In this document: positions 16,527 through 24,225 of the stretch, in pieces
Layout: the number at the start of each line of letters is the position of its first letter
Numbering within the stretch: the first letter of the stretch is position 1
Origin: Intrasporangiaceae bacterium
GTDB lineage: Bacteria > Actinomycetota > Actinomycetes > Actinomycetales > Dermatophilaceae
Assembly: GCA_021324575.1 (NCBI GenBank)
Contig: JAJPIW010000013.1
Coordinates: 1 to 64,000, forward strand
Length of the DNA: 64,000 nt
Reading direction: 5' to 3'
Notes under the pieces: generated by a model
What the model was told of the DNA's origin: nothing
What the model saw: the letters and a program-made list of their open reading frames with translations, nothing else
Databases searched by the model: none
Made by a program: the position numbers and the translations under genes

Positions 16527-16682
16527 CTATTTCTCGTTGCGGACCCCCTTGTGCTGATGCGGGCTGCCGCCCAAGATGCGACCGGTCGCGGTGTCGCGCT
16601 TGAACCAGGTTTTGCCGACCTTGAACTCGCTGCGCCCCTTGACCGCGCCGATGCGGTGGCCTCGTCCGGTGTTCTTGCCCAT
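16527..16682 (-). CDS. Conserved-looking 51-residue basic protein
   Basis: This short ORF is below the track's cutoff. It starts at ATG 16682 and encodes MGKNTGRGHRIGAVKGRSEF, then KTWFKRDTATGRILGGSP and ends KGVRNEK. The very basic, Gly-rich pattern resembles a small hypothetical protein seen repeatedly in actinobacterial genomes and mobile elements. It lies 4 bases after the end of the small membrane protein and 96 before the DUF2188 gene, in the same orientation, so it is probably co-transcribed. Function is unknown; nucleic-acid binding is plausible from its charge. Confidence 0.7.
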   Translation of the reverse strand: MGKNTGRGHRIGAVKGRSEFKVGKTWFKRDTATGRILGGSPHQHKGVRNEK

Positions 16683-16686
16683 GGCG

Positions 16687-16959
16687 TCAGCTCCTTCCCT
16701 CGGTGGAGATGGTCGAACTGCTGGGGTGGATGGTGCCGGACGGTGGTGCCGTCGGCACCGGGGTGGCGGGGGTGAGGGTGCCGAAGATGCGGTCCGTGAC
16801 GGCCTGGGCGAGGCGGTCGGTCACCGGGGTGAGCGCGCCGTTGACGTGGGTGACGGCAGCCGTGGTGGTGCTGGGCGACACGAGGGCGACCGCGGCAACC
16901 GCCAGGAGGAGAGTGTCCGTGGCGCGCCACCGGGGCCGGCGACGGGTCCGGGCGCTCAC
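16687..16959 (-). CDS. Small membrane/secreted protein, unknown
   Basis: This 90-residue product starts at GTG 16959, which overlaps the stop of the heme peroxidase gene (GTGA). The N-terminus is strongly basic (RTRRRPRWR) and is followed by a hydrophobic stretch (TLLLAVAAVALVSPS) that could be a signal peptide or anchor. A Thr/Pro-rich tail ends the protein. The track shows it only as the tail of a larger shadow ORF (16687-17604). The overlap ties its translation to the peroxidase, so it may be an accessory of it. No family was recognised. Confidence 0.6.
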   Translation of the reverse strand: MSARTRRRPRWRATDTLLLAVAAVALVSPSTTTAAVTHVNGALTPVTDRLAQAVTDRIFGTLTPATPVPTAPPSGTIHPSSSTISTEGRS

Positions 16960-18512
16960 AGCTGCACCCCGGCGATGGTGAGCAGGTCGGCCATGGTGAA
17001 CGCGTCGGTCCCGACCAGGTTCGGCTTCCAGTCGGGCCGGGCCCGCAGGAAGCCAGACGGGTCCTTGGCGGCAAGGCCGACCAGGACCTCGGCGACGATG
17101 CGGCCACCTACCGGTCCGAGCTGGTTGCCTCCGCCGGTCTCGGCCTCCTTCAGGAGCCAGAACCACAGGGGCGACGGATGCGGCAGGCCGGTGCTCACGG
17201 ACAGTGCGGGGGTGCCCGTGGCCGAGCTGACGGCGATGGCGACGTCCTCGCCGCTGGGCAGCCCGAGGGCCTGCCCGCGGAACAGGTTCAGCAGCGCCAG
17301 CGGGCGCCGTTCGGTGTCGATGCCGGTGGGCAGGTGGCTCAGCGACGCGGCCAGGTGAGTGTCGAACAGGCGTGAGGTCTGCGTCTCCGGTCCCGAGCTG
17401 GGCAGGGCGTCGAAGAACCGGTGCCACTGCACCTCCAGTGCGGCAACCAGCGGCCGGAACCCGCGCAGGTCCTCGACCGGGCCGGGAGTCGGCGAGGCGG
17501 AGAAGACGGGGATGGCGCCGGAGGTGGCGTTCAGCTGGTACGCGTCGCGAACCAGCGAGTGCCCGAACCGGTATGCCGCGCCGGAGAACTCGACTGGCAT
17601 CCACGCGTTGCGACGCACCGAGTACAGCTTCAGGTCCGTCTTGAGCCGGCCCTTCTTGTCCGTGACCAGGACGGCGTTCGCGACGTCAGCACCGACGAGG
17701 CGGGGCAGCAGGTCACGCAGCACGAGCCACTGGTAGTGCCACCGGACGAGGGTGCAGATCTGCGCGAACGTGACGGTGGGGCCGGACGGGGCCGGGTTCG
17801 CGGGGTTGTAGGGGGAGTCGGGTGCGGGGGTCGCGGGGGCGCCGCCGACCAGGGTCGGGTCGGCGCGAACCTTGTCGACGACGGCGTTGTGGAACAGGCT
17901 GAACGCCAGGTGTAGCTGGGCGACGATGGCGTGGACGTCGTTGCGGGGGTCTCCGACCAGGGCGCGTCCCTGCTCGTTGCGGGGCAGGTCCCGGGTGGCG
18001 AGCGTCTCGTTGCCGGGCGTGCCGGGGTTGGTGTGCACGAGGAGCTTGTCGGGGTCGCTCTGGTCGTACAGCCAGGGCGACACCTTGGGTCCGCCTCCGT
18101 ACAGGCTGTCGAGGTCGAACCGGGGTGTGCGGAAGTTCGCGAGGGCGTCCGGGTCGTTCGCGGCCCCGAGCACCGACACCGGGTCGAATGTGATGTCGTG
18201 GTCGACGAACTGGGCCAGGTAGGTGTACCCGGCGGGGAGGGTTGGGTTGTCGCCCTGGCCTGGTGCGTTGCCCCAGCCGGGCGCGAGGGTGGCTTCCTCC
18301 ATCTGGGCGGCGACGGCGCGGTACTGCTCGTCCGTCAGGTTCAGGGCCGGCAGCGTGCGGAACAGGCGCCCGTAGCGGCCGGTGTCGGTGGAGGAGTGCG
18401 GCACCGTGTCGAGCCCGCGGGGGCGGGCTCCGCCGTGGTGGTCGAGCGGCGACGGCACCCCGGGCGGCTGGTGGTCGGTGGCGTTCTCGGGGCTGTTCGG
18501 AGTTTCGGTCAT
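16956..18512 (-). CDS. Animal-type heme peroxidase family protein
   Basis: The product is 518 residues from the ATG at 18512; the track's start at 18725 would run into the divergent promoter. The distal heme motif AQFVDHDITFDP lies near residue 120. The proximal histidine appears in YRFGHSLVRDAYQL near residue 340, after a long helical region (AIVAQLHLAFSLFHNAVVD). These are hallmarks of bacterial animal-heme peroxidases (peroxinectin/cyclooxygenase superfamily), which use hydrogen peroxide to oxidise halides or organics. No signal peptide is evident, so it may be cytosolic. It heads a leftward operon with a small membrane protein, a 51-aa protein and DUF2188, and faces an XRE regulator across a 194-base region with TGTACA sites. 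Confidence 0.85.
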   Translation of the reverse strand: MTETPNSPENATDHQPPGVPSPLDHHGGARPRGLDTVPHSSTDTGRYGRLFRTLPALNLTDEQYRAVAAQMEEATLAPGWGNAPGQGDNPTLPAGYTYLAQFVDHDITFDPVSVLGAANDPDALANFRTPRFDLDSLYGGGPKVSPWLYDQSDPDKLLVHTNPGTPGNETLATRDLPRNEQGRALVGDPRNDVHAIVAQLHLAFSLFHNAVVDKVRADPTLVGGAPATPAPDSPYNPANPAPSGPTVTFAQICTLVRWHYQWLVLRDLLPRLVGADVANAVLVTDKKGRLKTDLKLYSVRRNAWMPVEFSGAAYRFGHSLVRDAYQLNATSGAIPVFSASPTPGPVEDLRGFRPLVAALEVQWHRFFDALPSSGPETQTSRLFDTHLAASLSHLPTGIDTERRPLALLNLFRGQALGLPSGEDVAIAVSSATGTPALSVSTGLPHPSPLWFWLLKEAETGGGNQLGPVGGRIVAEVLVGLAAKDPSGFLRARPDWKPNLVGTDAFTMADLLTIAGVQL

Positions 18513-18583
18513 GGTCCTGCGGTCCTTTCGGTGGAGCGCAGGGCCACGTGAGGGCAACCGCTGGCGCGTACTTGCGTGTTCGT

Positions 18584-18636
18584 TGTACACCCAAGTGAAC
18601 ATTGGCGTGCCCTCCTTGTCAAGTGCGGTGTACACC
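18584..18636. promoter_or_regulatory. Two TGTACA palindromes in the peroxidase/XRE divergent promoter
   Basis: TTGTACACC (TGTACA at 18584-18589) and the perfect 12-bp palindrome CGGTGTACACCG (18626-18637, TGTACA at 18629-18634) lie 45 bases apart. On the minus strand TTGACA (18615-18620) followed 17 bases later by TTCACT is a possible promoter for the peroxidase, lying between the two sites. The arrangement suits control of both genes by the divergent XRE regulator. This is inferred from symmetry and position. Confidence 0.5.
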
Positions 18637-18706
18637 GTTATCTTCAGTGCATGCCCGCCATGCACCAGCCCATGCCTGCCGCTGCGCCCGAACGCTCGTT
18701 GCGCCG

Positions 18707-19063
18707 ATGACCCCACCCACCGCATCGCGGCTCGGGGAGGAACTTGCTGGTCTGCGCCGCCTCGCCGGACAGAGCCTGCGCCTGGTCGGTGAAGCCACCG
18801 GCTTCTCCGCCGCCTACCTGCTGAAGCTTGAGAACGGCGACGTCACCTCGCCGTCACCGCACGCACTGCGCGCCCTGGCCGACCACTACGGGGTGTCTTA
18901 CGTGGCCCTCATGGATCTGGCGGGCTACGCCATCAGCGACGCCCGCACCGAAAGCGTCTCCCATGGGGTGCTGGCCGACGCCATCGCCGGCCAGCCCATG
19001 ACTGCCGAGGAGCAGCGCGCTGTGGCGGCCTTCCTGGTCAGCCTGCGCGCCATGAACCCCTGA
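18707..19063 (+). CDS. XRE-family transcriptional regulator
   Basis: The product is 118 residues from the ATG at 18707 (MTPPTASRLGEEL); the track's start at 18602 runs through the operator region. The HTH is clear: LGEELAGLRRLAGQSLRLVGEATGFSAAYLLKLENG, followed by SPHALRALADHYGVSYVALMDLAGY. The C-terminal helical extension may dimerise. It is divergent from the heme peroxidase operon and upstream of a small acidic protein and a papain-fold-like protein. It most likely controls the peroxidase through the TGTACA palindromes; the ligand or signal is unknown. Confidence 0.85.
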   Translation: MTPPTASRLGEELAGLRRLAGQSLRLVGEATGFSAAYLLKLENGDVTSPSPHALRALADHYGVSYVALMDLAGYAISDARTESVSHGVLADAIAGQPMTAEEQRAVAAFLVSLRAMNP

Positions 19064-19329
19064 TGCGCGCACCAGCAGCACGCATGACCACAGGCCGGCG
19101 CCCCGTCAACGTTCCGCCGGGGCTGAACGGGCCGTTCTTCGCCGCGAACGGCCCAGAGCTGGCTTCGCCCAGCACCCGTTCAGGTTCGGCTGCCATCCTC
19201 GAGTCGGTGGAACATCGCGTGGCCGCGGGTGGCTGCGTCGGCGCGCCGACAGCGCACCGTGTCAGTACTGTCAAGGACACTGAGCGGCGTAGGGCACAGC
19301 AACCGCAGCGACAGAAGGCAGGAGGATTC

Positions 19330-19515
19330 ATGATGAGTGGCAACAACCAGCACCCGGTGCTAGCCCCGGGAGAGACCTTCGACATGACCCTGGCCGAGTT
19401 CCTCGCGCAAGACGCGGAGCCCCGTGACACTGAACGCCTAGCTCGCGAGCTTGAGGCCATCCGCGAGGCGGAGCGCGACGCTGAGGTCGAAGGCGCGACC
19501 GTCCGCCTGTACTGA
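19330..19515 (+). CDS. Small acidic protein, unknown
   Basis: This 61-residue product begins MMSGNNQH, with a very good AGGAGG ribosome-binding site 4 bases before the ATG. The longer track start (19063) has neither such a site nor convincing sequence. The body, TFDMTLAEFLAQDAEPRDTERLARELEAIREAERD, is strongly acidic and helical and could form a coiled coil or bind a basic partner. It lies between the XRE regulator and the 503-aa protein and may be co-expressed with one of them. No family recognised. Confidence 0.6.
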   Translation: MMSGNNQHPVLAPGETFDMTLAEFLAQDAEPRDTERLARELEAIREAERDAEVEGATVRLY

Positions 19516-19719
19516 CCCACCGCGGAGAACTGCAGTGCGCTGACATCACGCGAGGCCCGCTGCGGCCCACCCTGTGGGTGCGCCGCAACTGTTGCGGAAC
19601 GCAGCATCTGAGGGCACACGGCCCGAAACGCCGTAGAACGTGCGCAACGTCGGATACTGTCCCGATGCTGCCCACGTTCGTGTGCGGCGTGCGGGGCTCA
19701 CAACGGGGGAGGGAACGAC

Positions 19720-21231
19720 GTGCTCGGTTTCGCTGAGTGGACCAGCTCCGAGCATCGTGCCGTCGTTCTGGACATGACCGCCGCGGGCGCGTGGGAGGCC
19801 CTCGCGGCCGACTATGCGCACCGGGGGCAGAACCCTGCACTGCAGCGCGTGCTTGAGATTGCGCGCGAGCACGATGTGGTCTGCATCGTGAAGGAGCCCA
19901 GATACATCGACGCGGACTGGCGCAGCCAACTCGCCCGGTTCTACACCGGGGCGTTCCGTCGCTACCCCTCTGTCTGCCATCGCCTGCACTTCTTCACCCG
20001 GGCGGTCCCCAACGACCTGGTCGACCTGTCGGACGAGCAGCCCTACTACCGCGGCTACACCGTCCTGCGGCCACTGCCGGTCGCACCGGTCGGGCGGACG
20101 ATGATTGCCCGGCCGACCGCGCTGGATGATGCCGCGCGGTGCGAAGGCACGGAGACGGTTGACCTGGTCGGGTGGCCGTTGACCATCACCGCGATGCCGT
20201 TCATCAGCCAGGACACCCAGTACCTGCGGTGTGCGCACGCGGCCGTCTGGATGGTGCTGGCGCACGGTCGGCTGGTGCACGGCCTGCCCCGCTACCTTCC
20301 CGGGCACGTCCACGATGCGGCAGCCGCCGGAGCGCCCGTGGGCCGCCAGCTGCCCAGCGATGGACTGTCCGGGTTCCAGCTGTTCACCGCGATGCAGACG
20401 TTGGGCCTAAGCCCGACCAGCAAGCGGCTCAAGGCCGACCGCGCCCAGGACCTGGCGGGCAGCAGCAGCCTTCGCCTGTACTCGATGGTGTGCCGGTACG
20501 TGAACTCGATGCTTCCCCCGATCATCACCTCGACCCAGCATGCGTGGGTCCTGGTGGCGTACCAGCGTCGTTCCTCCAACGGCAACCCCGTGATCACGTT
20601 GTGGCGCCACGACGACGCGCGCGGGCCCTACCTGCGCGTGGATGACCCGTGGAACGAGCCCGAGCCGGCCCATCGGCCGTGGATGTCGGCGTACCTGCCG
20701 CTGTTGCCGAAGGCGCACCTGGACGCTGAACGAGCTGAGGCTGTGGGCCGGGACTGGTTCGACGCCTTCGGGGCCACGAAGGCTGCAGCCGGGACGGCGC
20801 TGGAGACGCTTGCGAAGGAAACCGACCCCGGAACCGGCCACACGTTCCGGACCTATCTGACCACCTCGACCGCGTTCAAGCAGGACGCACAAGGCCGCGG
20901 AGTCCCGGCCGAGCTCGCAGCCGCCTACCGGCTCGCGCCGATGTCCCGTCTGGTGTGGGTCATCGAGCTCGTGGACCGCAACAGGCGCGGTCGCGGTGAA
21001 CCCGACGTCATCGGGGAGGTCATCCTCGACGCCACCCTGACCCAGTTCGAACCTGACCTGGACCCCGCGGGTGTCATCTCGATGCACGTGGACTCGTTCG
21101 CGTTCTTCTCCGGCGTCGACCGTGCCGACATCCAGGTGCTCAGGGTTCCGCCCGGGCAGGCCTACGCCACCGGGTGCAACGCTCTGCACCAGCCAGACGA
21201 GCCGCAAACTCCCTATGCCTCACCCACCTGA
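19720..21231 (+). CDS. Papain-fold (C39-like) cysteine protease-like protein
   Basis: This 503-residue protein starts at GTG 19720 after GGGGGAGGGAA. The middle contains QYLRCAHAAVWMVLAHG (Cys171 at a helix start), STQHAWVLVAYQRR (His274) and LRVDDPWNEP (Asp308/309). The Cys-His-Asp order and spacing fit a papain-like/C39-type catalytic triad. The first 150 residues and the last 180 are unrecognised. No signal peptide or membrane segment is visible, so it acts in the cytosol or needs a dedicated export route. Neighbours are an XRE regulator and a small acidic protein. A protease, amidase or transglutaminase-like role is possible; the substrate is unknown. Confidence 0.6.
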   Translation: MLGFAEWTSSEHRAVVLDMTAAGAWEALAADYAHRGQNPALQRVLEIAREHDVVCIVKEPRYIDADWRSQLARFYTGAFRRYPSVCHRLHFFTRAVPNDLVDLSDEQPYYRGYTVLRPLPVAPVGRTMIARPTALDDAARCEGTETVDLVGWPLTITAMPFISQDTQYLRCAHAAVWMVLAHGRLVHGLPRYLPGHVHDAAAAGAPVGRQLPSDGLSGFQLFTAMQTLGLSPTSKRLKADRAQDLAGSSSLRLYSMVCRYVNSMLPPIITSTQHAWVLVAYQRRSSNGNPVITLWRHDDARGPYLRVDDPWNEPEPAHRPWMSAYLPLLPKAHLDAERAEAVGRDWFDAFGATKAAAGTALETLAKETDPGTGHTFRTYLTTSTAFKQDAQGRGVPAELAAAYRLAPMSRLVWVIELVDRNRRGRGEPDVIGEVILDATLTQFEPDLDPAGVISMHVDSFAFFSGVDRADIQVLRVPPGQAYATGCNALHQPDEPQTPYASPT

Positions 21232-21600
21232 ACCGCCGGTCGCCGTAGTGGCGCATGAGATCCGCGCGCGCAGGCGCAGTTCGTAGCGGTGCGTCCTTTT
21301 CGCCGCCAAACGCGGTGCAAGAGGCGCGGTTGGGGCGTCAGCATCACCAGCCAGAGCAGCACGAGAGGCGCCTGACTGACGCTGGCCGTTACTACCCCAA
21401 GCGCATAGCCGATCGCATGGTCGGCGGAGTCTCGCGCGCTCCACAATGTGGACTTTCTGTTCCTTTACCTTTCCCTACCGCAATCATTACCTTCGCCAGT
21501 GCGGCAACGCTGTCCGTCGCCGCGGCCAGAATCGCTGGCCGGGCGCTGGTGCGTAGGGCCCCGATTGCTGTGTGTGCCAACACGGAAATGGAGAGACGCG
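21232..21600. other. Intergenic region, no gene recognised
   Basis: The 369 bases between the papain-like protein and the histidine kinase gene contain only shadow ORFs with poor codon bias. An AT-richer patch around 21455-21495 could hold a promoter. A GGAGAG ribosome-binding site at its end serves the TTG start at 21601. Confidence 0.5.
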
Positions 21601-22485
21601 TTGTCAGTTCAGGCGGGTGCTCGCGCCCTCGGCTCGCATCGCGCCATGAGTCCAGTCATTGAGGCGTCGAGGGGCCTGCTGCGCGACGAGGCAATGCCGG
21701 TCGCGGACTTGTTCGCCGCACTGGCTGAGCGCGGCGCCGCGCTAGTGGACCGCCAGCATGAAGTGCTGGAAGCGCTGCAGCAGCGCGAGGAGGACCCCCA
21801 ACGACTCGCCGGTCTGTTCAGACTCGACCACCTCGCCGCCCAGCTGCGCCGCAACAGCAACGCCGCGCTCGTCCTGGCCGGACTGCCAACCATCCGAAGC
21901 ATTCAGATGCCAACCATGCTGAGCGAACTGGCGTGCGCAGCGGTCTCTGAGGTCAATGGGTACCAGCGGGTGACCATGGGTGCCTTCCCCACCCGCCGCG
22001 CGCAGGCAGACGTCGCATCCGATCTCGTCCACTTGCTGGGTGACCTCCTCGAGAACGCGCTGGCCGCGTCGCCGCGGGCGGGCCGGGTGTGGTTTCGGGG
22101 TGAAGGACCAGCATCGGCAGGAGCCGGTCCGGCGGCCATGATCAGGATCGGCGACAGCGGAAAAGGTATGCCGGATGCTGCTCTTCAAGACCTCAACGAC
22201 ATCGTCGCCGGGCGAGCTTTCCCGGCCGGAACTGGGCCCGGGGTCGGACTGGTCGTCACCCGTGAGATCGCCCACCGGCACGGGGTGACTGTCCGATTCG
22301 GGCGGCTGGTGAGCGGGGGGCTGGTCGCGACCGTGACGCTGCCCGATGCTCTTTTCGAGCCCACGCCTCGAGCGGACCCAGCCCGAACCAGGACCGACGA
22401 CACGATCCCTTCCATCGGTGCGCTCTCACCACGTCGTCGTCTGGGACTCGGTGACGTTTCAGCCGCCAGTTCGCACGCCCGCTGA
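21601..22485 (+). CDS. Orphan histidine kinase-like protein (CvnA/conservon type)
   Basis: From a TTG start with GGAGAG five bases upstream, the product is 294 residues. LAGLFRLDHLAAQLRRNSNAALVLAG matches the dimerisation helix of Streptomyces conservon (CvnA) sensor kinases, with His in RLDH. The ATPase part has the N box (LLGDLLENALAASP), the G1 box (IRIGDSGKGMPD) and the G2 box (GTGPGVGLVVTREIAHRHG). Unlike full CvnA proteins it has no transmembrane sensor region, so it is cytosolic. A stand-alone receiver protein lies 0.7 kb downstream and could be its partner. The track's start at 21448 adds an unconvincing 51 residues; the ATG at 21646 is another option. Confidence 0.72.
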   Translation: MSVQAGARALGSHRAMSPVIEASRGLLRDEAMPVADLFAALAERGAALVDRQHEVLEALQQREEDPQRLAGLFRLDHLAAQLRRNSNAALVLAGLPTIRSIQMPTMLSELACAAVSEVNGYQRVTMGAFPTRRAQADVASDLVHLLGDLLENALAASPRAGRVWFRGEGPASAGAGPAAMIRIGDSGKGMPDAALQDLNDIVAGRAFPAGTGPGVGLVVTREIAHRHGVTVRFGRLVSGGLVATVTLPDALFEPTPRADPARTRTDDTIPSIGALSPRRRLGLGDVSAASSHAR

Positions 22486-23165
22486 GGGGCAGGGCAGGGG
22501 CCAGGGCTGCCCAGTCTTACAAAGCTGCCCAGTCTTACCAACCTGTTGGCCCGCAAGACTTTCGGTCTTGGTTCGTCGGGACCTCGGCGCAGGGCGAGAA
22601 GCAGCCGTCGAAGCGGCCTGGTCGCCTTCGCGCCCGCGCCGTCGGAACGCAATCGAGTTTCCGTTGAACTTGGAGATCGGACGCGGGAACGTGCCCGTTT
22701 CAGTCAGCTCACCGCCGTACGTCGCAGGCTGCTCACTGATGGCGACGCAGCTCGTAATACTCGCCGCGCGCGCCGGGTAGCCGCAACGAGGTACCCGCTT
22801 CGCCAGCTCTACGGCGACGGACATCAACGGCACAAGCAAACCAGCCGGGTCGTCGCTCCGCGTCACGTGCGAGTGCCCTGCGACTCAACGGGCCGCCATG
22901 GTCCACGCGATAGGGCGTGAGCCACGTCACACCCAAGCCACCGAGATACCCGACGGTAGCCGTGTCCTTCTGCTGTCTAATTTCACTAGTCACAATCTGA
23001 CGCCTTCGAGCCAGGCCATAACGCAGCAAGGACAGTCGTACAACGACATCCGGCTGCTGCGGGTGATGTGAAGTCCGTTTGGGGACCATCGATTGTGAAT
23101 GCGCTGGGGTCGCATCTTCGCGGGCGGACTGCACAGGTGCACGGTGCAGTTCCCCTTGATGGCTC
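22486..23165. other. Intergenic region between kinase and receiver genes, no gene recognised
   Basis: These 680 bases carry several open frames on both strands, but none has a recognisable domain, good ribosome-binding site or convincing codon bias. The only structure seen is a tandem 15-base repeat at 22506-22538. It may be decayed sequence. Confidence 0.5.
22506..22538. repeat. Tandem direct repeat of GCTGCCCAGTCTTAC
   Basis: Two identical 15-base copies lie 18 bases apart, directly after the kinase gene. They could be a duplication scar or a protein-binding site. Nothing else supports a function. Confidence 0.5.
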
Positions 23166-23639
23166 ATGAGCCGCCCTGACGCCGGACGAACGGCCGGGGG
23201 CCGGGGGCAGCGTTCCCCCGACCAGCCTTGCGCCTTGATCGCCGACGAAGATGCGAACGTTCGCGCCACACTGTCCGCGGCTGTCGGCCTGGGTGGTCTT
23301 GCATCCGTAACGGTTGAGGACGGACGACAGGCGATCCAAATGCTGGCCGACCTCCACCCGAGCGTGGTCCTCCTTGACGTGCAGCTGCCCAGTCTCAGTG
23401 GGATCGAAGTGTGTTGGTGGATCCGACGCCAGCGCCACCTGGCGGACGTTCCGGTGATCCTGCTCGGTGCGCGTACTTCACAGTTCGAGATCGATGCGGG
23501 CCTGCTGGCTGGAGCCAACCACTACGTGACTAAGCCGATCACGAGTGCCCACATCACAGCCCTCGTCGCGCACCACCTCGTTGGCCGTCCCGCATTACCG
23601 CCCCCGGCCCGCGTGATCATTGCCGACTCAGCGGACTGA
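23166..23639 (+). CDS. Single-domain response regulator receiver protein
   Basis: The product is 157 residues with one CheY-like receiver domain (about 22-140). The acidic pair is in ALIADEDANVRA, the phospho-acceptor Asp in SVVLLDVQLPSLSG and the conserved Lys in NHYVTKPIT. There is no DNA-binding output domain, so it would act by protein contact. The orphan kinase upstream is the obvious candidate partner, although 0.7 kb of apparently non-coding DNA separates them. The N-terminal 20 residues are low-complexity, so the true start may be slightly later. Confidence 0.8.
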   Translation: MSRPDAGRTAGGRGQRSPDQPCALIADEDANVRATLSAAVGLGGLASVTVEDGRQAIQMLADLHPSVVLLDVQLPSLSGIEVCWWIRRQRHLADVPVILLGARTSQFEIDAGLLAGANHYVTKPITSAHITALVAHHLVGRPALPPPARVIIADSAD

Positions 23640-23701
23640 GCGGGCAAAGTTCATTCAGTTCATCGCCCACCCGGTCCGACCGACTTCTCGTCGAAACCCG
23701 T

Positions 23702-24225
23702 TGCGTTGAAGCGGCTCGGGCTGCCTTTCGCGAATTCGTCCGGCTGCAGGCGCCGTTGGCGCTGGACACGGCAGCACGAATGCAAGACGTCACGCTGCCA
23801 TCGGTCGCCGAACATGCACGTTCCATCGCCGCCATCGCGAGCCAGGTCGACGTCGTGCTCGTCGAAGGCGCCGGCGGGCTACTCGTGCACCGCGACAGCC
23901 GCGGAGGGACCCTGGCTGACCTGGGAACCGCGTTGCGACACAAGGGGATCAGCGCAGGCTACGTCCTCGTCGCCAGTCCAAGCCTCGGCACCCTGAACCA
24001 CACCGCCCTCACCGCCGAAGCCCTCGCCACCCGGGACCTGCCACTGCTGGGGGTCGTTGTGGGCTCCTACCCAGCAGAGCCAGGTCTCGCCGAGAGGTTG
24101 AACCTGGACGACCTTCCGCGCGTGGCCAAAGCGACGCTCCTGGGGCTGCTGCCGGAGGGAGCTGGCACACTCACTAGCCACCAATTTGTCCGCTACGCAC
24201 CGGATTGGCTGCGAGGCCCTTCGTC
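23702..24225 (+). pseudogene. bioD: N-terminally truncated dethiobiotin synthetase remnant
   Basis: The frame reads FREFVRLQAPLALDTAARM, then VDVVLVEGAGGLLVHRD, GTLADLGTALRHKGIS, LGTLNHTALTAEALA and LLGVVVGSYPAEPGLAERLN. These are collinear with residues from about 85 to the end of actinobacterial BioD. The first third, including the Walker A P-loop (GTGTEVGKT), is missing. The frame then runs on past the normal BioD end into unrelated sequence until 24511. No start codon with a ribosome-binding site precedes the homology. It is a dead fragment, probably captured when the element or an insertion passed through a biotin locus. Confidence 0.75.

Noticed and set aside
22459-22866. 135-aa minus-strand ORF after the kinase gene
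   Set aside because: It starts without a ribosome-binding site, reads through the tandem repeat and resembles no family I know. I treat it as chance.
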